Assembly: GCF_027947575.1 (NCBI RefSeq)
Contig: NZ_CP116256.1
Span: forward strand, 6,696,001 to 6,760,000
Reading direction: 5' to 3'
Length of the DNA: 64,000 bases
Source: Streptomyces rubrogriseus
GTDB taxonomy: Bacteria > Actinomycetota > Actinomycetes > Streptomycetales > Streptomycetaceae
Positions 10,201-18,376 of the stretch are shown here, piece after piece. Below the pieces are notes generated by a model. It searched no databases. It was not told the DNA's origin and was given only the letters and a program-made list of their open reading frames with translations. The number at the start of each line of letters is the position of its first letter. The stretch's first letter is position 1. Position numbers and translations under genes: made by a program.

Positions 10201-10804
10201 GCTGGCGCCGCAGCTCGTCGGTGAGGTCCTGCACGCGCGCGAGGTTGGCCTGCATCGCGTCCAGTTTCCGGAGCGCCTTCTCCTTGCGCTTGCGGTGCTT
10301 GAGGACGCCGGCGGCCTCCTCGATGAAGGCGCGGCGGCCCATCGGGTCGGCGTGCAGGACGGAGTCGAGCTGGCCCTGGCCGACGATGACGTGCATCTCG
10401 CGGCCGATGCCGGAGTCGGAGAGGAGTTCCTGGATGTCGAGGAGGCGGCAGGTGTCGCCGTTGATCTGGTACTCGCTGCCGCCGTTGCGGAACATGATCC
10501 GCGTGATGGTGACCTCGGCGTACTCGATGGGCAGGGCCCCGTCGGAGTTGTCGATGGTCAGCGACACCTCGGCCCGGCCGAGGGGCGGGCGGCCGGTGGT
10601 GCCGGCGAAGATGACGTCCTCCATCTTGCCGCCGCGCAGCGACTTGGCACCCTGTTCGCCCATGACCCAGCTGAGCGCGTCGACGACGTTGGACTTGCCC
10701 GAGCCGTTCGGGCCGACGACACAGGTGATGCCGGGCTCGAACCGGAGCGTGGTCGCCGAGGCGAACGACTTGAACCCGCGGAGGGTCAGGGCCTTCAGGT
10801 GCAC
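7244..10804 (-). CDS. smc: Chromosome condensation ATPase SMC
   Basis: 1186 aa. Walker A GPNGSGKSN (31-39), a long coiled coil, the hinge near the middle (TGLLGPAAGLL to GDLLGAHFAQGG), a second coiled coil, the signature LLSGGERSL (near 1090) and Walker B VMDEVEAALDD (near 1120). It forms the condensin ring loaded by ParB with ScpAB and is needed for nucleoid compaction during sporulation. The start VHLKALTLRGF (GTG at 10804) fits SMC homologues; an upstream GTG at 10837 would add 11 residues (MRQTRKVESDG) and has a GGAG nearby. No scpA or scpB is visible here. The gene ends 187 bases before glcP, which has its own promoter. Confidence 0.96.
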   Translation of the reverse strand: MHLKALTLRGFKSFASATTLRFEPGITCVVGPNGSGKSNVVDALSWVMGEQGAKSLRGGKMEDVIFAGTTGRPPLGRAEVSLTIDNSDGALPIEYAEVTITRIMFRNGGSEYQINGDTCRLLDIQELLSDSGIGREMHVIVGQGQLDSVLHADPMGRRAFIEEAAGVLKHRKRKEKALRKLDAMQANLARVQDLTDELRRQLKPLGRQAAVARRAAVIQADLRDARLRLLADDLVRMREALQAEVADEAALKERKEAAERELGKALRREADLEDEVRRLTPRLQRAQQTWYELSQLAERVRGTISLADARVKSATSAPPEERRGRDPEELEREAARVREQEAELEAALEAAEHALEDTAAHRADLERELAMEERRLKDAARAIADRRENLARLGGQVGAARSRATAAQAEIERLAQARDESGQRAAAAQEEYEALQAEVDGLDAGDQELAERHEAARRALTEAEAALNTAREAATAAERRRAATQARHEALALGLRRKDGTGALLAAKDRLTGLLGPAAGLLTVTPGHEAALATAFGAAADALAVTSPAAAADAIRLLRKQDAGRAALLLAGAPDDVAHETRGDGPPHAADLVHGPADLMPAVRRLLRGIVVVATLEDAEDLVYARPALTAVTAEGDLLGAHFAQGGSAGAPSLLEVQASVDQAAAELAELGVRCEELAGEQEAAVGRRRECAALVEELGERRRAADREKSSVAQQLGRLAGQARGAAGEAERSAAAAARAQQALDKALMEVEELAERLAVAEEMPVDEEPDTAARDRLAADGANARQTEMEARLQVRTHEERVKGLAGRADSLDRAARAEREARARAEQRRARLRHEAAVAEAVGAGARQLLAHVEVSLTRADEERTLAEAAKARREQELTTARTAGRDLKAELDKLTDSVHRGEVLGAEKRLRIEQLETKALEELGVEPAGLAAEYGPHQEVPPSPPADGEELPEDPEHPRNRPRPFVRAEQEKRLKAAERAYQQLGKVNPLALEEFAALEERHQFLSEQLEDLKKTRADLLQVVKEVDERVEQVFTEAFRDTAREFEGVFSRLFPGGEGRLILTDPDNMLTTGVDVEARPPGKKVKRLSLLSGGERSLTAVAMLVSIFKARPSPFYVMDEVEAALDDTNLQRLIRIMQELQEASQLIVITHQKRTMEVADALYGVSMQGDGVSKVISQRLRQS

Positions 10805-11124
10805 GCCGTCGGACTCTACCTTTCGGGTCTGTCTCACTCCACGAACCGGTGAACCGACGCGGTTTCACCGGTGAACGTGCAGGGCACATCAGACGTTGAA
10901 GAGGGTGAAAGGTTGCGCGGGGCAGGGACGGGGCGGGCCGAGGGCACGGACCGGACGGGGGCGGGCACCGAGACCGTACGAAACGGCTGGACCGGCGAGA
11001 CGGCGCGAGACGGGGGGCTGGAAAGAAAGAAGGGACGCCGAAGCGTCCCTTGCGGACTCTGGCACCTGAGCGGTGGTACGGGCGGGCCCGACCACTGCCG
11101 TGCCGTGGTGGAGCGATGCAGTGA
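10805..11124. other. smc upstream region
   Basis: 320 bases with no gene. It contains the terminator of the small coiled-coil gene at its right end, and must contain the smc promoter because that terminator separates smc from it. I see no strong -10/-35 pair in the GC-rich stretch between them. Confidence 0.5.
11021..11051 (-). terminator. Terminator of the small coiled-coil gene
   Basis: On the minus strand: nine-base stem AAGGGACGC, TTCG tetraloop, GCGTCCCTT, then a pyrimidine tract TCTTTCTTTCC. The UUCG loop and the T-rich tail make this one of the best intrinsic terminators in the window. Confidence 0.85.
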
Positions 11125-11337
11125 TCAGGTGAGCGCAGGCTCCGCCTGGTGTGCGTCAACGCTCTCCATGCTCTCCATGATCCTGTCGTGAGAAGCGGCA
11201 GCCGCCAGCGCGTCGTTCTCCGCCTGGATTCGTCCGAGCTCGGATTCCAGGTCCTGGACGCGCTGCTGGAGCCGTCGCATCTCGGCGAGGAGTCGAGGGT
11301 CGGAGCCGCCGACGTAACCGAGAAGCGCCTTTGCCAT
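11125..11337 (-). CDS. Small conserved coiled-coil protein
   Basis: 70 aa. The ATG at 11337 has GGAGGA ten bases upstream. Sequence begins MAKALLGYVGGSDPRLL, followed by a leucine-zipper-like helix (LLAEMRRLQQRVQDLESEL, then RIQAENDALAAAA) and a disordered acidic tail ending in PALT. I know similar short proteins from other streptomycetes, but none with an assigned role. It lies between acyP and smc, with its own terminator, so it is probably a single transcript. A dimeric coiled coil is the only inference the sequence supports. Confidence 0.85.
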   Translation of the reverse strand: MAKALLGYVGGSDPRLLAEMRRLQQRVQDLESELGRIQAENDALAAAASHDRIMESMESVDAHQAEPALT

Positions 11338-11716
11338 GATGGATGGTCCTCCACAATGAGTGACCGACCGAAGCGGTGTGGGTCGTGAGGGAATCGCACC
11401 CGCGGTGCTTGGCACTTTGGAGTTTTTACTGCCGTTCAACCATGCCAAACAGCTAAGGTGCGCGGGGCTTTCAGCGTCTCACCAAAAAGTTTGACGGTCA
11501 ACACGATCACGCCCCGTATTGGCGGGCGCCCGGGGGCATGCGGCCGGCGAACGGCGACGCTGCGACTCCTGCGGGCCCCTCGGGGCGTGGCGATCATTTC
11601 GCGTGCGGAGCCTCCCACGAGCGGCCGCCCTTGGCAACCACCTGCCCGTTTTCGCCCCGGCCACCCCTGCGGGGAGGGTCGCTCCCGGCGCCTGCGGCCC
11701 CTCGCGCGAAGGGTCG
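11338..11716. other. Gap between acyP and the coiled-coil gene
   Basis: 379 bases without a supported gene. A perfect inverted repeat TTGAC-G-GTCAA (11491-11501) lies 154 bases upstream of the coiled-coil start; on the minus strand it also supplies a TTGACC -35-like hexamer, without a matching -10. CCCCTGCGGGG near 11669-11680 could end the acyP transcript. Confidence 0.4.
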
Positions 11717-11998
11717 TCAGCGGATGGCGAAGCCCTCGTACCCCCCGCGGGGTGTGTCCCAGATCTCGGTGACTCCGTCCACGCGTCCGGGCGTGTCGTC
11801 ACCGCGCAGCCACTCGAGCAGTCCCTCGCAGCGCTCGCGCGGGCCCTCCGCGACGACCTGCACGCGGCCGTCGCCCAAATTGAGAGCAAAACCACTCATC
11901 CCGCCGAGTTCCAGCGCCCTGGCCCGCGTGAACCAGCGGAATCCCACGCCCTGGACCTGTCCGCGCACCCACGCGACCAGCCGTACATCCTCGCTCAT
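11717..11998 (-). CDS. acyP: Acylphosphatase
   Basis: 93 aa, the usual family length. It hydrolyses carboxyl-phosphate bonds such as acetyl phosphate or 1,3-bisphosphoglycerate in the cytoplasm. The phosphate-binding loop GQVQGVGFR (13-21) supplies catalytic Arg21, and Asn40 in [14 protein letters not shown] is the second catalytic residue. The C-terminal GYEGFAIR closes the ferredoxin-like fold. ATG at 11998. The position near smc, mutM and rnc is common in actinobacteria, though no functional link is known. Confidence 0.93.
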   Translation of the reverse strand: MSEDVRLVAWVRGQVQGVGFRWFTRARALELGGMSGFALNLGDGRVQVVAEGPRERCEGLLEWLRGDDTPGRVDGVTEIWDTPRGGYEGFAIR

Positions 11999-12180
11999 GA
12001 CTGCAACCTAACCAGTCAATGTCTCGCGGGACACTTCACCCCCTGGCGCCATGCGGTACCGTCCCGACCCAATGAATCTCACTTGAAACTCACTCGATCG
12101 TGTGAGTTCCGTGTTGATCGTGAGCACAGTCCACCGCGAGGGCACGCCCAGGCGAGGACGAGTACGAGGAAGGCCAGGAC

Positions 12181-13365
12181 ATGGGACGCCACCGACGCTC
12201 CGCCGCCGGCCGCGCCGCGGAGGGCCACCAGCCGGACGGTACGGCGGGACGGCGCCGCGATCCGCTCGCTCCGGACGCGGGCGAGGCGCCCACGATGGGC
12301 ATCGCTCCCTATCTGAACCCCGAGGCGTACGCCGAGGTCCGCGCCAAGAGCGACGCCTACCTCTTCGCCGACGCCCCGGACGGCGAGGGCCCGCAGGCCG
12401 GCCGCACCGTCGCCTTCCCCCGGGACGGATACACGCCCGCCGGCGGCTCGCAGCCCGGCGGAGGACGCCGTCGCCGCCGCAGGAAGGCCGCCACCCCGGT
12501 CCGCACGGGCCTGCTCGGCGTCTCCGCCGCGGTGGCCATCGGCACGGTGGCGGTGGCCACAGGCGTGGTGCCCGGCCTCGACAACTACCGGATCGGCGGC
12601 AACAGCAGCGGGGGCGACCGGGTGCAGGCCCACGACACCCCGACTAACAGCCCGTCCCAGCAGGGCGGCACCTCGGGCAGCGCCGACACCGGCCGGGGCG
12701 GCGACGCGGCCACGAGCCGCGGCACCGACCGCTCCCCCACGTCCGCCCCGTCCGCCCCCTCCGCCCAGTCACCGTCGAAGGACGAGTCCGCCGCGGACTC
12801 CCCGTCCTCCTCGCCGTCCTCGGCCTCCCCCTCCACCTCGGCACCGGCCTCGAAGCCCGCCGCCCCGGCACCGTCGAAGACCAAGAAGCCGAACACGCCT
12901 CCCAGCGCCGAGCCGAAGCCGACCACTCCCTCGCGCCCGGCCACCAAGGAGCCCGCGAGGCCCAGCGCGCCCGCCGCGGTCTCCGAGGAGGCCGTCGCCC
13001 AGGCACAGGTGCTCAAGCTGGTAAACGACGAACGGGCCAAGGTCGGCTGCAGCCCTGTGGCCGCGAACAGCGCGCTGCGCGAACTGGCCGAGGACTTCAG
13101 CCGGGCCATGGCGACCCAGGGCTTCTTCGACCACACCGACCCCAGCGGCGCCACCCCCTGGGACCGGGCGTCGGCAGCGGGCATATCGGGCCTCGGCGGC
13201 GAGAACATAGCCCGCGGCCAGGCCGACGCCCAGGCCGTGATGGACGCCTGGATGAACAGCCCCGACCACCGGGCCAACATCCTGAACTGCGACTTCCAGA
13301 CCCTGGGCGTCGGCGTCCACTTCGGCTCCGGCGGGCCCTGGTGGACGCAGGACTTCGGCTACTGA
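12181..13365 (+). CDS. Membrane-anchored CAP/SCP-domain protein
   Basis: 394 aa. Residues 1-105 are basic and cytoplasmic (GRRRRRRKAATPV just before the membrane). One transmembrane helix follows at about 108-132 (TGLLGVSAAVAIGTVAVATG), then a low-complexity Ser/Pro/Thr/Lys linker (about 145-270), then a C-terminal CAP domain (about 277-394). CAP signatures: LKLVNDERAKVGCSPV, LAEDFSRAMATQGFFDHTDPSG, GENIARG, MNSPDHRANILN and GGPWWTQDFGY, including both metal-site histidines (FFDH and PDH). Bacterial CAP proteins are secreted or surface-exposed with no settled activity. The ATG at 12181 follows an AAGGCCAGGAC stretch. Confidence 0.88.
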   Translation: MGRHRRSAAGRAAEGHQPDGTAGRRRDPLAPDAGEAPTMGIAPYLNPEAYAEVRAKSDAYLFADAPDGEGPQAGRTVAFPRDGYTPAGGSQPGGGRRRRRRKAATPVRTGLLGVSAAVAIGTVAVATGVVPGLDNYRIGGNSSGGDRVQAHDTPTNSPSQQGGTSGSADTGRGGDAATSRGTDRSPTSAPSAPSAQSPSKDESAADSPSSSPSSASPSTSAPASKPAAPAPSKTKKPNTPPSAEPKPTTPSRPATKEPARPSAPAAVSEEAVAQAQVLKLVNDERAKVGCSPVAANSALRELAEDFSRAMATQGFFDHTDPSGATPWDRASAAGISGLGGENIARGQADAQAVMDAWMNSPDHRANILNCDFQTLGVGVHFGSGGPWWTQDFGY

Positions 13366-13428
13366 GGGGACCGATGGCCGGCGAAGCGCGCACTGCGGGG
13401 CAGCGCTGTGCTCGCGTACGCTGGAGGT

Positions 13429-13833
13429 ATGTCGACCACGCAGGAGCGCACGGCGGAGCAGGATCTGCCGTTTGACGTGTTCTCCCGGGCCTGTCCCTCG
13501 CGCGGCACCCTGGAGCACGTCACCGGGCGCTGGGGCGCGCTGACGCTCGGCGCGTTGTACGAGGGGTCCTTCCGGTTCAACGAGCTGCGGCGCCGGGTGG
13601 ACGGTGTCAGCGAGAAGATGCTGGCCCAGACCCTGCACGCGCTGGAGCGCGACGGACTGGTGCACCGCGAGGCCCAGCCGACCAATCCGCCCCGGGTGGA
13701 CTACGAGCTGACGCCGTTGGGCCACGAGGTGGCCGGGCGGCTGCTCGCGCTCATCGAGTGCGTCGAGGGACGGATGGACGAGGTGCTGGCCTCGCGCGAG
13801 CGGTACGACGAGCGCCGGATGCCTACGGCGTGA
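13429..13833 (+). CDS. HxlR-family winged-helix regulator
   Basis: 134 aa from the ATG at 13429. Single HxlR domain: conserved N-terminal Cys ([13 protein letters not shown]), [21 protein letters not shown], recognition region [23 protein letters not shown] and wing [12 protein letters not shown]. Such proteins bind as dimers, often sensing oxidants or electrophiles through the Cys. The start is odd: TACGCT ends six bases before the ATG, which would fit a -10 box and a leaderless mRNA; a GTG at 13408 is the alternative. The last 11 bases overlap the 3' end of convergent mutM. Confidence 0.85.
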   Translation: MSTTQERTAEQDLPFDVFSRACPSRGTLEHVTGRWGALTLGALYEGSFRFNELRRRVDGVSEKMLAQTLHALERDGLVHREAQPTNPPRVDYELTPLGHEVAGRLLALIECVEGRMDEVLASRERYDERRMPTA

Positions 13834-14683
13834 CCCGTGGCGGGCGCTGGCACTTCGGGCAGAAGTAGCTGGAGCGGTTCATCCACGGCCGGCGGCGCAT
13901 CGGTGTGGCACAGCGGTTGCAGGGCAGGCCCTCGCGGCCGTACGCGTCGAGCGAGCGGTCGAAGTAGCCGGAATCGCCGTTGACGTTGACGTAGAGGCTG
14001 TCGAAGCTGGTGCCGCCGACGGCGAGGGCGGCGTTCATCACGTCCCGGACGTGGCCGAGCAGTTCGGCGGTGCGGGGGCGGGTGAGGGTCGCGGTGGGGC
14101 GCTCGTAGTGGAGGCGGGCGCGCCAGAGGGCCTCGTCCGCGTAGATGTTGCCGACGCCGCTGATCAGGGACTGGTCGAGCAGGGCCCGTTTGATCGTGGT
14201 GCGCTTGCGGCGCAGGGCGTGGTGGAACGCCTCGTCGTCGAAGAGGGGGTCCAGCGGATCGCGGGCGATGTGTGCGATGACGTCGGGCAGTCCGTCGGCG
14301 GACGTGTCGTGCAGGGAGAGGCCGCCGAAGGTGCGCTGGTCGACGAAGCGGAGTTCGGTACCGAGGGCGTCGGCGAAGCGGACCCGGATGCGCAGGTGTT
14401 TCTCGGCGGGTGCCTCGTGCGGCTGGACCAGGAGCTGGCCGCTCATGCCGAGGTGGGCGAGGACCGCCTGGTCGGTGTCCTCAAGGGGCAGCCACAGGTA
14501 CTTGCCGCGGCGGCTGGGCGTGCCGATGCGGTGGTCCTTCAGGCGGTGGGCGAAGTCGTCGGGGCCCGCGACGTGGCGGCGCACCGCGCGCGGGTGCAGA
14601 ACCTCGGCGTCGGCGACCGTCCGGTGGGCGACCCAGCGCTCCAGGCCGCGCCGTACGACCTCTACCTCGGGCAACTCGGGCAT
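13823..14683 (-). CDS. mutM: Formamidopyrimidine-DNA glycosylase
   Basis: 286 aa. Removes 8-oxoguanine and formamidopyrimidines and nicks the abasic site. N-terminal PELPEVE gives the catalytic Pro2 and Glu3; K near 57 (RRGKYLW) is the conserved beta-lyase-loop lysine; [12 protein letters not shown] is the helix-two-turn-helix; the C-terminal zinc finger is CNRC...CPKC. The ATG at 14683 follows GAGGGGAA. It is downstream of rnc, separated by a 19-bp hairpin that probably limits read-through. Its stop overlaps the HxlR gene from the other strand. Confidence 0.95.
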   Translation of the reverse strand: MPELPEVEVVRRGLERWVAHRTVADAEVLHPRAVRRHVAGPDDFAHRLKDHRIGTPSRRGKYLWLPLEDTDQAVLAHLGMSGQLLVQPHEAPAEKHLRIRVRFADALGTELRFVDQRTFGGLSLHDTSADGLPDVIAHIARDPLDPLFDDEAFHHALRRKRTTIKRALLDQSLISGVGNIYADEALWRARLHYERPTATLTRPRTAELLGHVRDVMNAALAVGGTSFDSLYVNVNGDSGYFDRSLDAYGREGLPCNRCATPMRRRPWMNRSSYFCPKCQRPPRVTP

Positions 14684-14734
14684 GGCTTCCCCTCGGGCGG
14701 GCCGGCCCGGCGGTCTGGGCCGGTGGATGGGCGA

Positions 14735-14778
14735 CGGTGCGAACGCCCGCCCCGGCAAAGGGGCGGGCGTTCGCACCG
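14735..14778 (-). terminator. Perfect 19-bp hairpin after rnc
   Basis: A perfect 19-bp inverted repeat (arms 14735-14753 and 14760-14778) with a six-base loop begins 13 bases past the rnc stop. No T tract follows on the minus strand. It may be a terminator or attenuator between rnc and mutM; because RNase III cuts long duplexes, it may also be a processing site for the rnc product itself. Confidence 0.75.
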
Positions 14779-14791
14779 TGCGGTGGACGGG

Positions 14792-15610
14792 TCAGGCGGA
14801 GGCGGACGCCTCGTCGGGGTCCGCGTCGACGGCGTCGGCCGTCGCCTTGGCGCGCTCGTCCGCCGCGGCCCGGATGGACCGCCATGCGGATTCCGCGGCC
14901 TGCTGCTCCGCCTCCTTCTTGCTGCGGCCGGTGCCGGTGCCGTACGAGACGCCTCCGACGCGGGCGGCAGCAGTGAAGGTCTTCTCGTGGTCCGGGCCGG
15001 TCTCCGTGACCAGGTACTCGGGGACGCCGAGCCCTTCGGTCGCGGTGAGTTCCTGGAGGCTGGTCTTCCAGTCCAGGCCGGCACCGAGGTTGGAGGACTT
15101 CTCGATCAGCGGGTCGAACAGGCGGTGCACCAGTTCGGAGGCCGCGTCGAGGCCCTGGTCGAGATAGACCGCGCCGATCACCGCTTCGAGGGTGTCGGCG
15201 AGGATGGACGCCTTGTCCCGGCCGCCCGTGCCCTCTTCACCGCGGCCGAGCCGGATGAAGGAGCCGAGTTCGAGCCCGCGGCCCACCTCCGCCAGCGCAC
15301 GCGAGTTGACCACCGCGGCCCGCAACTTGGCCAGCTGGCCTTCGGGCAGGTCGGGGTGGGTGCGGTACAGCGTGTCCGTGACGACGAGGCCGAGCACGGA
15401 GTCCCCGAGGAACTCCAGCCGCTCGTTCGTCGGCAGACCGCCGTTCTCGTACGCGTAGGAACGGTGGGTCAGCGCACGCACCAGAAGGGCGGACTCGAGC
15501 TGATAGCCGAGCCGCCCTTCCAGAAGCGTGTGGGACGAGGCCTGGGTGTCCGCCTTCTTCTTGGCGGGTGGGTCCGCCTTGGCGTCTTCCGCCTTCTTGG
15601 GGACTGACAC
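14792..15610 (-). CDS. rnc: Ribonuclease III
   Basis: 272 aa. Cleaves double-stranded RNA in rRNA maturation and mRNA control. In S. coelicolor the gene is known as absB and is needed for antibiotic synthesis. The GTG at 15610 follows GAGAGG. Residues 1-27 form a Lys/Ala-rich extension. The nuclease signature [10 protein letters not shown] lies at 62-71 with Glu66 and Asp70; [13 protein letters not shown] supplies the second acidic pair. The C-terminal dsRNA-binding domain begins at DWKTSLQEL and ends [13 protein letters not shown]. It is the last cistron of yceD-rpmF-rnc. Confidence 0.96.
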   Translation of the reverse strand: MSVPKKAEDAKADPPAKKKADTQASSHTLLEGRLGYQLESALLVRALTHRSYAYENGGLPTNERLEFLGDSVLGLVVTDTLYRTHPDLPEGQLAKLRAAVVNSRALAEVGRGLELGSFIRLGRGEEGTGGRDKASILADTLEAVIGAVYLDQGLDAASELVHRLFDPLIEKSSNLGAGLDWKTSLQELTATEGLGVPEYLVTETGPDHEKTFTAAARVGGVSYGTGTGRSKKEAEQQAAESAWRSIRAAADERAKATADAVDADPDEASASA

Positions 15611-15629
15611 AGTGCCTCTCACCAGCCGC

Positions 15630-15803
15630 TCAGACCTCGAGGACCTGGCGCTTGTTGTAAGTGCCGCAAGCCGGGCACGCGATGTGCTGCAGCTTGGGCT
15701 CGTGGCAGCGCTCGCACGCAACCAGGGTGGGGACCGCAGCCTTCCACTGCGACCGGCGGTGGCGCGTGTTGCTGCGCGACATCTTCCGCTTCGGAACAGC
15801 CAC
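15630..15803 (-). CDS. rpmF: 50S ribosomal protein L32, zinc-ribbon form
   Basis: 57 aa. [20 protein letters not shown] start, then CERC and CPAC pairs ([19 protein letters not shown]), so this is the zinc-binding C+ paralogue rather than the zinc-free form that streptomycetes induce under zinc limitation. The GTG at 15803 has GGAGAA seven bases upstream. It lies two bases downstream of the DUF177 gene and 19 bases upstream of rnc, a tight operon. Confidence 0.95.
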   Translation of the reverse strand: MAVPKRKMSRSNTRHRRSQWKAAVPTLVACERCHEPKLQHIACPACGTYNKRQVLEV

Positions 15804-15805
15804 GG

Positions 15806-16459
15806 CTACTTCTCCTGCTTCTCGGCGGCGTCCGCGGAATCCGACCCGTCGCCGCTCATCTCGTCCTTCTCGCCGTCTCCGAGTGAACCGGCGAGTCCCT
15901 GCAATGCCGCCCAACGAATGTCGACGGCGTCATGGTGGTGGTCCGGGTCGTCCGACAGGCGCACTCCGCATTCGGAGCACAGACCCTGGCAGTCTTCCTG
16001 GCACACCGGCTGCATCGGCAGTGCGAGCACCACCGCGTCGCGCAGCACGGGTTCGAGGCCGATCAGGCCGTCCTCGACGAAGAACCTGTCCTCGTCGTCC
16101 TCGGCGTCGTCGCCCGGTTCCGCCACGGGGCGGCCACGGTCGTCGGCGTCAGGGTACGAGAACAGCTCCTGGAAGTCCGCTTCGAGCTGCTGCTCCAGCG
16201 GCTCCAGACACCTTACGCACTCCCCCTCGGCCCTGGCACGGGCGGTGCCTGTGACGAGCACCCCTTCCATGACCGACTCGAGCCGGAGATCGAGCTCCAC
16301 CGGGGCGCCTTCCGGCACTCCGATGACTCCCTGGAGACCGAAGTCCTTGGGAGCGTCGACCGTGCGGGTCAGGCGCTGGAGCGCACCGGGCCGCCGTCCC
16401 AGCTCGTGCGTGTCGAACACGAGGGGGTCGCGGTGGTCGAGGCGCGCGTTCAGAACCAT
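15806..16459 (-). CDS. YceD/DUF177 family protein (23S rRNA accumulation protein)
   Basis: 217 aa. The central DUF177 domain has the CVRC motif (near 88) and a second cluster [13 protein letters not shown] (near 170), probably a metal site. The tail is acidic and disordered. The gene is almost always directly before rpmF; the E. coli homologue YceD affects 23S rRNA levels. The start ATG at 16459 gives [13 protein letters not shown], the typical N-terminus, preceded by AGCAGGA. A promoter with TTGGGC and TATCCT lies about 90 bases upstream. Confidence 0.9.
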   Translation of the reverse strand: MVLNARLDHRDPLVFDTHELGRRPGALQRLTRTVDAPKDFGLQGVIGVPEGAPVELDLRLESVMEGVLVTGTARARAEGECVRCLEPLEQQLEADFQELFSYPDADDRGRPVAEPGDDAEDDEDRFFVEDGLIGLEPVLRDAVVLALPMQPVCQEDCQGLCSECGVRLSDDPDHHHDAVDIRWAALQGLAGSLGDGEKDEMSGDGSDSADAAEKQEK

Positions 16460-16548
16460 TCCTGCTTTCGGTCTTCGTGGGTTGGGGGTGCCGCCCTTCG
16501 GTGTTCCCGGGCAGCGGCGATCGCGGGCGTACACGCGACCGAAGAGCC

Positions 16549-16578
16549 AGGATACTGGACCATTCGCTCTCGGCCCAA
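16549..16578 (-). promoter_or_regulatory. Predicted promoter of yceD-rpmF-rnc
   Basis: On the minus strand TTGGGC (16573-16578), an 18-base spacer, then TATCCT (16549-16554). Predicted start is about 85 bases before the DUF177 ATG. Confidence 0.5.
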
Positions 16579-16603
16579 TCCGGCCCGGACGGCCCCCTCG
16601 CTC

Positions 16604-17737
16604 CTAGAGTCCGCGGCCCTGTTCGTACGCCCGCAGCTGTTCGGCGCTGATCATGCTGGTGTCGAAGAGGCTGGTCTCGTCGAGCGCCTGCGGATGGGCC
16701 TGCGGGGCGTGCGGGGGCTGCTGCGGCTGCGGGGGCTGGGCGTAGCCCTGCTGTGCGTCGTACGCCTGCTGGCCGCCGTCGTACTGGTAGGCGTACGGGT
16801 CGGCGCCCTGCTGCTGGTAGCCGTACGGGTCCGGTCCGCCGTCGTAGGGCTGCTGGTAGGCCGCGTAGGGATCGGGCTGCTGCTGGGGGGCGTAGCCGTA
16901 CGCCGGCTCCTGGGACGGCATCTCGGGCACGGCCTGCGCCGGCATCCGGGCCGCCACGGGCTGCTGCTCGCCGTACTGGGGCTGCCCCTGCTGCTCGGCG
17001 GGGGCGGCGGCCGGGGCGTCGGCGAGGCCCGCGAGGTCGGCGAGGTAGTCGGCGTCGCTGGAGTGCTGGACGGTGGTCATGTCGTCCGCGAGGGCGCCGA
17101 GGTCGTCGGTGGCGATCCGGCCGTGCAGCTTCTGGCGGCCCCGGCCGACCGCGTCCAGGGTCTTGGCCAGCACGGCCTCGAAGGCACCGAGCTTGGTGTC
17201 GACGTAGGCGTCGGCGTCGCGGCGCAGGGTCTCCGGGTCGTGGCTGCGCTCGGGGGCGTCCTCGTCCTCGTAGCCGTTCTCGTCGAGGCCGGGTCCGGTG
17301 CCGAGGAGCTTCTCGCGGCCCCGGCCGACGGAGCCGAGGGTCTTGGTGAGCACGACCTCGAAGTTGGCGAGCTTGGAGTCGACGTAGTCGTCGGCCTCGG
17401 CGCGGACCTCCTCGGCCTCCTGACGGGCCTCGGCGAGGATCCGGTCGGCCTCGGCCTGGGAGCGGCGGGCGACCTCGGTGTCGGCGATCAGGGAGCCGCG
17501 CTCGGCGTGCGCGCCCTCGATGATCCGGTCGGCCTCCTGGCGGGCCTGCGCGACCATCTGCTCGCGGTCGCCGATCAGCTCCTGCGCCTGGGCGAGGGAA
17601 CCGGGCAGCTCCGCGCGCAGCTCTTCCAGCATCGAGAGCAGTTCGGCGCGGTTGACCACGCACGAGGCCGACATGGGCATGGCGCGGGCGCCGGAGACCA
17701 TCGCGGTGATCTCGTCGAGCTTGTTCTGCACGTCCAC
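16604..17737 (-). CDS. DivIVA/ATP-synthase-b-like coiled-coil protein with Gln/Pro/Tyr tail
   Basis: 377 aa. Residues 1-150 are a long charged helix (AQELIGDREQMVAQARQEAD, RSQAEADRILAEARQEAEE) typical of proteins annotated as cell division initiation or ATP synthase b-like. Two related blocks follow: DDYVDSKLANFEVVLTKTL then VGRGREKL, and DAYVDTKLGAFEAVLAKTL then VGRGRQKL, an internal duplication. The C-terminal third is a disordered Q/P/Y/G-rich tail ending SAEQLRAYEQGRGL. Start GTG at 17737 (MDVQNKLDEI). It has its own position between coaD and the yceD operon. A scaffold role at the pole or septum is a family-based inference. Confidence 0.75.
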   Translation of the reverse strand: MDVQNKLDEITAMVSGARAMPMSASCVVNRAELLSMLEELRAELPGSLAQAQELIGDREQMVAQARQEADRIIEGAHAERGSLIADTEVARRSQAEADRILAEARQEAEEVRAEADDYVDSKLANFEVVLTKTLGSVGRGREKLLGTGPGLDENGYEDEDAPERSHDPETLRRDADAYVDTKLGAFEAVLAKTLDAVGRGRQKLHGRIATDDLGALADDMTTVQHSSDADYLADLAGLADAPAAAPAEQQGQPQYGEQQPVAARMPAQAVPEMPSQEPAYGYAPQQQPDPYAAYQQPYDGGPDPYGYQQQGADPYAYQYDGGQQAYDAQQGYAQPPQPQQPPHAPQAHPQALDETSLFDTSMISAEQLRAYEQGRGL

Positions 17738-17792
17738 CGTGTGCTCGCCACTCTCTACAGCTGTGTTGGAGACGGACGGGACGACTGTACGA

Positions 17793-17810
17793 CCCCGGGG
17801 TGTCCCGGGG
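17793..17810 (-). terminator. Weak hairpin after coaD
   Basis: CCCCGGG-GTGT-CCCGGGG, seven-base stem, between the coaD stop and the next coding start. No T tract. Confidence 0.35.
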
Positions 17811-17870
17811 ACACCGGGTGACGGGTTGTCAGTCCCCGTGGGCTGCGGCGGTGGGCGGGCGACCGGGCGG

Positions 17871-18350
17871 TCAGCGGTTCCGCAGGCGCTCCGTGAGGGC
17901 TTCGAGGACCAGCGGCGGCACCAGGTGGGCGACGTCGCCGCCCCAGGTCGCGACCTCTTTGACCAGGGAGGAGGACAGGAAGCTGTAGGTGGGGTTGGTG
18001 GGGATGAAGAGGGTCTCCACACCGGAGAGGCCGTTGTTCATCTGGGCCATCTGCAACTCGTAGTCGAAGTCGCTGACCGCGCGCAGGCCCTTGACGATGG
18101 CCGGGATCTCGCGCTGCTTGCAGAAGTCGACGAGCAGGCCGTGGAAGGACTCCACGCGGACGTTCCCGTACTCGGCGGTGACCCGGCGGATGAGGTCGAT
18201 CCGCTCCTCGATCTCGAACAGGCCCTTCTTCGCCTGGTTGATCATCACGGCGACGTAGACCTCGTCGTACAGGCTGGAGGCCCGGGCGATGATGTCGAGG
18301 TGTCCGTTGGTGATCGGGTCGAACGACCCGGGACAGACGGCACGGCGCAC
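17871..18350 (-). CDS. coaD: Phosphopantetheine adenylyltransferase
   Basis: 159 aa, the family length. Catalyses the penultimate step of coenzyme A synthesis (4'-phosphopantetheine + ATP to dephospho-CoA). Nucleotidyltransferase motif CPGSFDPITNGH at the N-terminus; VKGLRAVSDFDYELQMAQMN and PTYSFLSSSLVKE are conserved. The GTG at 18350 follows GAGGGAAC. An alternative ATG at 18380 would overlap the rsmD stop (ATGA) and add ten residues, so translational coupling with rsmD is possible. Confidence 0.95.
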   Translation of the reverse strand: MRRAVCPGSFDPITNGHLDIIARASSLYDEVYVAVMINQAKKGLFEIEERIDLIRRVTAEYGNVRVESFHGLLVDFCKQREIPAIVKGLRAVSDFDYELQMAQMNNGLSGVETLFIPTNPTYSFLSSSLVKEVATWGGDVAHLVPPLVLEALTERLRNR

Positions 18351-18376
18351 TTGAGTTCCCTCGCTCTCCGGTCCGG

